A program made the translations under genes and the position numbers. Below the pieces are notes generated by a model. The model saw only the letters and a list, made by a program, of their open reading frames with translations, was not told the origin of the DNA and did no database searches. Of a stretch of 14,171 nt of DNA, positions 1 through 5,781 are shown in pieces (positions within the stretch are counted from its first letter, which is position 1; each line of letters begins with the position of its first letter). Origin of the DNA: an uncultured Treponema sp. Its GTDB lineage: Bacteria; Spirochaetota; Spirochaetia; Treponematales; Treponemataceae. The DNA is taken from the NCBI GenBank assembly GCA_937901865.1, contig CALDID010000010.1, positions 1-14,171 on the forward strand, in the 5' to 3' direction.

Positions 1-1
1 C

Positions 2-1042
2 ATGAATTCCTTTTCGGACACAATGAGGAATCTTCTGTCTGGCTTTAAGAATTCAATAATTCTTTCCAATGACAATGCTACAAACCTTACCATAAATATG
101 GAAAAGGCCAAGGAGCAGGTTACGGATATAATGAAGCATATTCAGGCTGTCCGTGATGAAATGAACAAACAGGCCCAGGGTGTTCAAGAAGCAAATGCAA
201 GCGCAAACCAGATTCTAGGCAGCATCAAGGGCTTGAATGCAAATATAGAAATGCAGGCTTCTTCGGTAAGACAGTCGTCTCTTGCAGTAACCAAGATGGT
301 AGAGAAAGTTCGCAGTATAACACAGGTTCTTAAGGATAACTCCGATGCCGTAAATTCCCTAGGTCAGGCTTCTGACGAAGGTCGCAACAGCATTCAGGGA
401 GCGGTAAACCTTGCCCAAGACATTATAAATCGTTCTACGGCCCTTATGGAAGCGAGCGCCATTATACAGAATATAGCAAGTCAGACTAACCTTCTTGCTA
501 TGAATGCAGCAATTGAATCTGCTCATGCAGGAGCTGTAGGACAGGGCTTTGCTGTTGTTGCAGATGAAATCAGAAAACTTGCCGAACAGTCAGCAAAACA
601 GAGTAAATCTATCCGCGACAATCTTAAAGGCCTTTCCAAAGCGATTGTAAATGTTGCAGACAGTACAAAAGAAGTGCAAAAAAAGTTTGACAGTATCTAC
701 GAACTTACCCAGACAGTCCGTCGGCAGGAAACTGAAATCATGGAAGCCGTCGCTGAGCAGGCAAAGGGAAATCAGCAGGTTCTTGACACAATGCAGGAAA
801 TCACCGACACAACAACTTATGTAAAAGATGGTTCAAAAGAGATGCTTTCCGGCGGAGAACAGGTTGTAAAAGAAATGGAAGTCTTGAACAACGTTACCAC
901 CAAGATAAACCTTCAGATGAATCTTATGACAGACAGCATAGACGTTATAACTTCTGCTATGGAAAACGTAAATTCCGCTTCGGAAAAGAACCAGCAAGAT
1001 TTGAATTCTTTAGGCGACATAATAGGCAGTTTTACCCTGTAA
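2..1042 (+). CDS. Methyl-accepting chemotaxis protein, C-terminal signalling part (5' end outside the window)
   Basis: Cytoplasmic signalling domain of a chemoreceptor, which controls the CheA kinase through CheW and so biases flagellar rotation. The 346 visible residues are almost entirely heptad-like helix. The conserved hairpin tip lies at about residues 154-204, with IASQTNLLAMNAAIESA followed by GFAVVADEIRKLAEQS. The tip differs from the textbook enteric form: the usual A-A-R-A-G-E is S-A-H-A-G-A, so the Arg is His and the Glu is Ala. There is no C-terminal pentapeptide for CheR tethering; the protein ends in SFTL. No membrane segment, HAMP or sensor domain is in view, so the ATG at base 2 is probably internal and the gene is cut by the window edge. 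Family assignment is certain; the ligand cannot be inferred. Confidence 0.95.
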   Translation: MNSFSDTMRNLLSGFKNSIILSNDNATNLTINMEKAKEQVTDIMKHIQAVRDEMNKQAQGVQEANASANQILGSIKGLNANIEMQASSVRQSSLAVTKMVEKVRSITQVLKDNSDAVNSLGQASDEGRNSIQGAVNLAQDIINRSTALMEASAIIQNIASQTNLLAMNAAIESAHAGAVGQGFAVVADEIRKLAEQSAKQSKSIRDNLKGLSKAIVNVADSTKEVQKKFDSIYELTQTVRRQETEIMEAVAEQAKGNQQVLDTMQEITDTTTYVKDGSKEMLSGGEQVVKEMEVLNNVTTKINLQMNLMTDSIDVITSAMENVNSASEKNQQDLNSLGDIIGSFTL

Positions 1043-1060
1043 CCCTTTGCGACAATAGTT

Positions 1061-1110
1061 ATAGGAACCTCGAAAAACTCCCTTTCAGAAAGTTTTTAGA
1101 GGCTCCCTAT
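1061..1110 (+). terminator. Imperfect hairpin after the chemoreceptor gene, inside a larger nested inverted repeat
   Basis: Bases 1061-1079 pair with 1090-1110 (ATAGG, CCTC and AAAAACT blocks on the left; AGTTTTTAGAGG and CCCTAT on the right) with a loop of about 10 bases. Further out, CAATAGTT (1053-1060) matches AACTATTG (1130-1137), and CCTTTGC (1044-1050) matches GCAAAGG (1148-1154), which is followed by TTTTAT. The position just after the stop codon fits a terminator, but the inner hairpin has no T tract; only the outermost arm does. Confidence 0.55.
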
Positions 1111-1134
1111 AATGACTCAAATATATTGCAACTA

Positions 1135-1163
1135 TTGCGAAATTTTTGCAAAGGTTTTATACT
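1135..1163 (+). promoter_or_regulatory. Predicted sigma-70 type promoter of the small lipoprotein gene
   Basis: TTGCGA (1135-1140), 17 bases, then TATACT (1158-1163). The -10 box matches consensus at 5 of 6 and the -35 box at 4 of 6, with ideal spacing. Transcription would start near 1170, giving a leader of about 28 bases that begins with the hairpin listed next. The promoter overlaps the right arms of the nested inverted repeat after the chemoreceptor gene. Confidence 0.5.
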
Positions 1164-1168
1164 CTAAG

Positions 1169-1184
1169 AAAGGCTTTTGCCTTT
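1169..1184 (+). promoter_or_regulatory. Hairpin at the predicted 5' end of the lipoprotein mRNA
   Basis: AAAGGC and GCCTTT form a perfect 6-bp stem with a TTTT loop. The stem ends 1 base before the ribosome binding site AAGGAG (1186-1191), which is 6 bases from the ATG at 1198. If transcription starts near 1170, this stem-loop caps the transcript, as in mRNAs stabilised by a 5' hairpin. It could instead act as a weak attenuator, since TTTT follows the stem. Confidence 0.45.
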
Positions 1185-1197
1185 TAAGGAGTTTTTA

Positions 1198-1671
1198 ATG
1201 AAGAAATTAACACTTGTTTTGGTTACTGTTGCTCTTATTTCTTGCCTCTTTGCATTTGCAAGTTGTGCAACATCCAGTTCATCATCTGATAACGGAGGAA
1301 GCACACAAACTGGTGAAAAAGTTACAATAAGAATGTACGACAACTGCCCTACAAACGAAGCAGGCGGAATCCTTGCCCAAGCTGGAATCAAAGCCATGGA
1401 CGGTTCCTACACAGGCGAAACATCTTTTACATTTGTAGGCTCTCCTGACGCTTCAAGCATCCAGCCAATCCTTAAATTCACCTCTACCTGTAGAGCAATC
1501 CAGTCGGCAATCCAGAAGACTTCGGGTAAAAAATGTACCCTTACTTACAATACTTCAAAAGACGGCTCAGGGCTTGCATTGGACTTGTCTTCTAGCACTG
1601 CAATCCTGAACACACTCGCCCAAATGATTTCCAAGGATACAAGGGAAATTTACGGTATCTACAAATACTAA
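1198..1671 (+). CDS. Small lipoprotein of unknown function (157 aa)
   Basis: I do not recognise the family. The start at 1198 is chosen because AAGGAG sits 6 bases upstream and the protein then opens with a clean signal sequence, MKKLTLVLVTVALISCLFAF. Two cysteines could be the lipidation site. C16 (L-I-S-C) fits the classic lipobox. C23 (F-A-S-C) fits the relaxed spirochaetal form and is directly followed by a Ser-rich tether (residues 25-30), so I prefer C23. The mature part (about 130 residues) has two further cysteines near residues 50 and 98, which might form a disulphide. It has no recognisable catalytic motif and no internal repeat. The gene has its own promoter and faces the nuclease-like lipoprotein gene. 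A surface or periplasmic location is the only functional inference. Confidence 0.8.
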   Translation: MKKLTLVLVTVALISCLFAFASCATSSSSSDNGGSTQTGEKVTIRMYDNCPTNEAGGILAQAGIKAMDGSYTGETSFTFVGSPDASSIQPILKFTSTCRAIQSAIQKTSGKKCTLTYNTSKDGSGLALDLSSSTAILNTLAQMISKDTREIYGIYKY

Positions 1672-1687
1672 ACAAGGTCTCTACTCA

Positions 1688-1725
1688 GGCAGGGCAATTT
1701 TCTTCTTGCAGAAAAGGGCCTTGCC
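1688..1725. terminator. Two-way terminator hairpin between convergent lipoprotein genes
   Basis: Bases 1688-1702 pair with 1711-1725: eight pairs including one G-T, then a two-base A/G mismatch, then TTTTC against GAAAA-type pairs, closing an 8-base loop. It lies 16 bases after the stop of the upstream gene and 5 bases beyond the stop of the minus-strand gene, so it can serve both. T-rich bases on the left arm and A-rich bases on the right arm fit a bidirectional terminator, although there is no clean T tail outside the stem. Confidence 0.55.
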
Positions 1726-1730
1726 ATAGA

Positions 1731-2771
1731 CTAGAAGGACACTTCGCAAACTATGGGTAGGTGGTCGCTAAAGCCACTTCCATTCCAAATTTTGTACTTC
1801 TTTGGAATTTTGCTTTTCTGTTCGCTCCAAGGCTCTGACGCTGCAACTTCAAACCTTTCGATTTCCGCTTCTCCTGCATAAAAGAACTGATCGATTCTGG
1901 ACCATTGGTCGTTAAAGTAATAGCTTCCAGGTTCAACAAGTTTCTGTAATGAATCATACCATGGCGTAACAACTTCCACCCCAAAGTCGCTTTGCTTACC
2001 GCAGTCTAGTTCTCGTAACACCACAGTCGAAAAGTCAATGCCACGCTTGAATTTTGTAATGTCACGGTTAAAATCGCCAGTACAAAGAACCGCGCCTCCC
2101 AAAGAGACAGCCTCTTTTACCTTACGAGAAAGAACGGCCTCTTGTATATTCCGCCACTTTTCTGTAACATTTTCACCGCCACTCATACTTTTCCAGTGGT
2201 TAATCATAAGCGTTAGCTCCCGGCCTCCCTTGTAAACAGAAAGCTGCATTAAAGGCCTCATTCTAGGCATATCGGCTTTTTGATTACGAAAATCCGCTGC
2301 ATGTACAGTCAATCCGCCCAAGGTTAAGCGGGAAAGTATTCCGCATCCAATGGCACCACCCGCATCTTTTGCAAAGCAACCGTAAGCGTAAATCTTTTTT
2401 TTGTCCCATTCGCCTGCCAAAAAATTGCTTATGTCCATCATCACCCCTTCGTTTTCCACTTCTTCCATAACAAAGATGTCAGCGTCAAGGGCTTTTATAA
2501 CTTGGCAAAGGCGCTCAAGGCGGATTGTATATGCAGCCTCCCCCCAGTTTGCGCTCTTTTTGAACTCATCATATTCAAGTCCGCAAGTTACACTGTCAAA
2601 AAAAGTCTGAACATTCCAATTTGCAACTTTTACAGATTGCCTGTCTGCTACATTCCGGGAAGCAGAAGATTTTTCTTCCGAAGATGATTGACTTGCAGTT
2701 CCGTAAACAGAACAGCCACTTTGATAAAAGGCAAAAAGGATTTGCATTAAAATTAAAATAGTTCTTTTCAT
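1731..2771 (-). CDS. Lipoprotein of the endonuclease/exonuclease/phosphatase (EEP) family
   Basis: A 346-aa metal-dependent phosphodiesterase or nuclease anchored outside the inner membrane. The reading frame is open up to 2888, but ATG 2771 is chosen because it gives a lipoprotein signal peptide (MKRTILILMQILFAFYQSGC, lipid Cys at 20) and has an AGG-type binding site 7 bases upstream. EEP motifs appear in order: NWNVQ (51-55), metal-binding MEEVEN (E103/E104), INHWKS with H192, CTGDFN (D233, N235), RIDQFF (D294) and SDHLP (D337, H338). All catalytic positions are present, so it should be active. The family spans DNases, sphingomyelinases and sugar-phosphate hydrolases. The NHWKS and DFNRD style resembles secreted nucleases, which suggests degrading extracellular DNA, but the substrate is not proven. 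Residues 21-45 form a Ser/Glu-rich linker. Confidence 0.88.
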   Translation of the reverse strand: MKRTILILMQILFAFYQSGCSVYGTASQSSSEEKSSASRNVADRQSVKVANWNVQTFFDSVTCGLEYDEFKKSANWGEAAYTIRLERLCQVIKALDADIFVMEEVENEGVMMDISNFLAGEWDKKKIYAYGCFAKDAGGAIGCGILSRLTLGGLTVHAADFRNQKADMPRMRPLMQLSVYKGGRELTLMINHWKSMSGGENVTEKWRNIQEAVLSRKVKEAVSLGGAVLCTGDFNRDITKFKRGIDFSTVVLRELDCGKQSDFGVEVVTPWYDSLQKLVEPGSYYFNDQWSRIDQFFYAGEAEIERFEVAASEPWSEQKSKIPKKYKIWNGSGFSDHLPIVCEVSF

Positions 2772-2855
2772 TTTTCTACCTGCTACATATATATGTTCAA
2801 AAAAAATACAAAACCTACCACAAATCCGCATTTTTTCCCTATAAAAAAAGAACAT

Positions 2856-2992
2856 GGCTTCAGCATCAGTCCTACAATTAATGTTCAAAAGGGGGCAAGG
2901 AGGAGCTCTTTAGGGAGGCACCTTGATTTTTCCGTTACAGGGACCCGCTGGCCCATTTTGAACTCTTAGCATTTTCGTCTCATGCTGAAGCC
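2856..2992. repeat. Nested inverted repeats in the 276-bp divergent gene-free region
   Basis: The region 2772-3047 has no convincing gene. Within it, GGCTTCAGCAT (2856-2866) is perfectly inverted as ATGCTGAAGCC (2982-2992). Inside that, GTTCAAAA then GGG (2883-2894) is inverted as CCC then TTTTGAAC (2952-2963), with one mismatch. Innermost, CAAGG (2896-2900) mirrors CCTTG (2921-2925). The arms are concentric, so single-stranded RNA or DNA could fold into one long structure. Next to it, on the gene-3 side, is an AT-rich palindrome CATATATATG (2786-2795). The role is unknown: a small RNA, a decayed mobile element or a regulatory site are all possible. Confidence 0.5.
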
Positions 2993-3012
2993 CTGTTACT
3001 TCCCGCTTTTGC

Positions 3013-3041
3013 TTGCACGTCAAAATAAAAACTACTATAAT
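3013..3041 (+). promoter_or_regulatory. Strong predicted promoter placing the transcript start on the first base of the 3048 gene
   Basis: TTGCAC (3013-3018), exactly 17 bases, then a perfect TATAAT (3036-3041). Start of transcription would be about 7 bases on, at 3048, the A of the ATG. There is no Shine-Dalgarno sequence before this ATG, which fits a leaderless mRNA. Confidence 0.65.
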
Positions 3042-3047
3042 ATATCT

Positions 3048-5771
3048 ATGATTTTTTACGACTTGATAATCTACCCGCTCTATACAATTATTGAAATCAT
3101 CTTCTCTGTTTCAAAGAAATTATTTCATAACGAAGGGCTTGCGGTAATCTGTGTTTCCGTGGGAATTACAATTCTCTGCCTTCCGCTTTATGCCGTAGCA
3201 GAACATTGGCAAGAAGTTGAAAGAGAAAAACAGGCAAAGATGAAAAGCGGGCTTGAGCGTATAAAAAAAGCATTTTCTGGCGATGAACGCTACATGATGA
3301 CTTCCACTTTTTACAGGGAGCATCATTACAGTCCTATCATGGCGCTTCGCTCATCTTTTGGGCTTTTAATTCAGATTCCATTTTTTCTTGCTGCTTATTC
3401 CTATCTTTCGCATTTAAGCGATCTCAAAGGTGAAAGTTTTTTGTTCATCCGCGACATGGGCTTACCTGACGGGCTTTTTTCTATAGGAAATTTTTCCGTA
3501 AATATCTTGCCTATTGCCATGACGCTAATAAATTGCATCTCAGGGGCAATCTATTCTAAAGGCCACGGGATTAGGGAAAAGCTTCAGATTTATATTATGG
3601 CAGCGGTATTTCTTGTTGTTCTTTATGATTCACCTGCAGGGCTTGTTCTTTACTGGACTTTTAACAACATATTCAGTTTGGTAAAAAATGTTTTCTACAA
3701 ACTCAAAAATCCACTCAAAACATTCTGGATTGCCGTCTGCGTACTGTGCATTCCCGCATTGCTTTTCGTGCTTTTTGTGTTTAAAACCAAAACGGCATAC
3801 AAAGCAATTTTCGTCTTTGCAGTCATCGTTATCTACTGTATTCCGCTCATTTTACGCGCAATTCAGTTCATTGCAAACCGATTTTTAACGCCGCTTTTTG
3901 AACACAACAAGACACGCACGACGATTTATGTGCTTTCGTGTGCGCTTTTGTTCATTCTTTCAGGCTTGACAATTCCAACCTCGCTTATTTCCTCTTCGCC
4001 GATAGAGTTTTCTGGACTTGGTGCAAATCCAAATCCGCTCGGCTACATTGCAGTAACGCTTTCGCAAGCGGCAGGATTCTTCCTGTTTTGGACATTGTGC
4101 ATTTATTTCTTATTCAGCAAAAAAATACAAACGATTTTGTGCTTTTTTATGGCATTTCTTTCGCTTTCGGCACTGCTCAATTCATTTGTTTTTATGCTCA
4201 ATTACGGCGATATTTCGGCAACTCTAACATTTCTGAATGCTGTCGATTTCAAAACAGTTTCGTTTGAATCAATAGTAAACATCGCTGTTTTGCTCATAGC
4301 GTTCGTTTTCGTCGCATTGACAATCGGAAAATTACAGGGAAAGATTTTCACTTATTCGTATGCGATAATCTGTTTTGCAATGCTCGCACTCGCCGTGTCG
4401 AACACAACGACAATCAAAAAAGAATACAGCGCAATCGTGGCGAACGGCAATCTAAACGAAACGGAAATAGAGCCGATTTTCCATTTATCCAAAAAAGCGC
4501 AGAACGTTGTTGTGTTTATGCTTGACCGCGCAGAAAGTCAGTTTGTTGAAGAGATGTTCAAAGAAGATTCTTCATTCAACGATATTTTTTCAGGCTTCAC
4601 GTTTTATCCAAACACGGTTTCATTCAACGGGCACACAATGCAGGGCGCACCGCTTGTTTACGGGGGCTATGAGTATTCTCCGCTAGAAATGAACAAGCGC
4701 AAAGACGAATTTTTGTGGCAAAAAACAAACGAAGCTCTGCTGCTTTTGCCGCGCATTTTCACCGAGCAGGGCAATTTTAACGCGACGATTACCGACCCGT
4801 CTTGGGCAAATTATTCGGCGTATGCAGATGTGTCGATAACAGACGGCTACGACAAAATCTCTGGTTATCAGACAATCGGCAAGTATTCGACGGCGTGGTA
4901 CAAAGCGCACGCAAACGGCGAAAGTCTAAACAACACCGATGATTTATTACGCCACAATCTGTTTATTTTCAGCATCTTCCGCGAAAGTCCGATTGTGCTT
5001 CGCGAAATCATTTATCTTAAAGGCAAATACTGGAACTCAAATGACAGCACGACATCATACACGAACGTTATCGACAACTATGCGCCGCTTGATTTCTTGA
5101 GCGAACTCACCGATTTTTCCGATTCGAACGAGGGGACGTATGTGTGTATGGTCAACGAGCTTTCGCACTCCAGCATTTTTATGCAGGCACCAGATTACGT
5201 CCCTGCTGCAAAAATCACCGACCGAGGCACATCAGTTTTTAAGAACGAAGAGGCATATCACACGAATATGGCGGCATTCAAGCGATTAGCAACGTGGATA
5301 AAATATCTCAAAACAAACGGTGTTTATGACAACACGCGCATTATTTTTGTTGCAGACCACGGGCGCGCAACAACAGAAGACTGTATTGAAGCGGATTCTG
5401 CGCTTGACGACCAAATTGCAGGCGACAGATACACGGGAAGAGGTCATTTTCACCCGCTTTTGATGACGAAGGATTTCGGCGCAACAGGGGCACTCAAAAC
5501 CGATATGACATTTATGACAAATGGCGATGTTCCAAGCCTTGCGCTTTCGGGCGTTATCGAAAATCCAGTGAACCCGTTTACCAACAAAGCCGTTCCGCTC
5601 GACACAACCGACATCAAGAAAGACGGTGTTGTTGTGTCTGCAAGCGATGTACATCAAGCGTGGCTCTTCAAAAACTTGCACACCTACCCCGTCCGAAAAG
5701 ACCAATGGTGGCGCGTGAAAGACAGTATATTCAAGGCTTCGAGCTGGAGCCGAGAAACAATTTCAGATTAG
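3048..5771 (+). CDS. YidC/Oxa1-like membrane domain fused to an LTA-synthase/sulfatase-type extracytoplasmic phosphotransferase (paralogue 1)
   Basis: A 907-aa polytopic protein. Start 3048 (MIFYDLIIYP) is chosen because it aligns with the start of the paralogue at 5782 and because the promoter ends there; the longer frame from 2982 runs through an inverted repeat. Residues 1-220 resemble the YidC/Oxa1 core: a helix at 31-50, the charged cytoplasmic hairpin with WQEVEREKQAKM (54-65), QIPFFLAAY (109-117), then helices at about 149-170 and 181-212. About seven more helices follow (225-452). Residues 480-907 are an alkaline-phosphatase-superfamily domain. Likely metal and nucleophile residues are D493 in FMLDR, T530 in NGHT (the LtaS-type Thr), H707, and D770/H771 in VADHG. 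It probably moves a phospho-group onto a lipid-linked or surface glycan outside the membrane. The stop codon overlaps the binding site of the next gene. CG content rises sharply after about base 3720. Confidence 0.85.
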   Translation: MIFYDLIIYPLYTIIEIIFSVSKKLFHNEGLAVICVSVGITILCLPLYAVAEHWQEVEREKQAKMKSGLERIKKAFSGDERYMMTSTFYREHHYSPIMALRSSFGLLIQIPFFLAAYSYLSHLSDLKGESFLFIRDMGLPDGLFSIGNFSVNILPIAMTLINCISGAIYSKGHGIREKLQIYIMAAVFLVVLYDSPAGLVLYWTFNNIFSLVKNVFYKLKNPLKTFWIAVCVLCIPALLFVLFVFKTKTAYKAIFVFAVIVIYCIPLILRAIQFIANRFLTPLFEHNKTRTTIYVLSCALLFILSGLTIPTSLISSSPIEFSGLGANPNPLGYIAVTLSQAAGFFLFWTLCIYFLFSKKIQTILCFFMAFLSLSALLNSFVFMLNYGDISATLTFLNAVDFKTVSFESIVNIAVLLIAFVFVALTIGKLQGKIFTYSYAIICFAMLALAVSNTTTIKKEYSAIVANGNLNETEIEPIFHLSKKAQNVVVFMLDRAESQFVEEMFKEDSSFNDIFSGFTFYPNTVSFNGHTMQGAPLVYGGYEYSPLEMNKRKDEFLWQKTNEALLLLPRIFTEQGNFNATITDPSWANYSAYADVSITDGYDKISGYQTIGKYSTAWYKAHANGESLNNTDDLLRHNLFIFSIFRESPIVLREIIYLKGKYWNSNDSTTSYTNVIDNYAPLDFLSELTDFSDSNEGTYVCMVNELSHSSIFMQAPDYVPAAKITDRGTSVFKNEEAYHTNMAAFKRLATWIKYLKTNGVYDNTRIIFVADHGRATTEDCIEADSALDDQIAGDRYTGRGHFHPLLMTKDFGATGALKTDMTFMTNGDVPSLALSGVIENPVNPFTNKAVPLDTTDIKKDGVVVSASDVHQAWLFKNLHTYPVRKDQWWRVKDSIFKASSWSRETISD

Positions 5772-5781
5772 GAGAATATTT

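Noticed and set aside
2772..2888. N-terminal extension of the EEP-family gene
   Set aside because: It would bury the lipoprotein signal peptide 39 residues inside the protein.
2982..3047. Upstream start giving a 929-aa version of paralogue 1
   Set aside because: The extra 22 residues have no match in paralogue 2, begin inside an inverted repeat, and lie upstream of the predicted transcript start.
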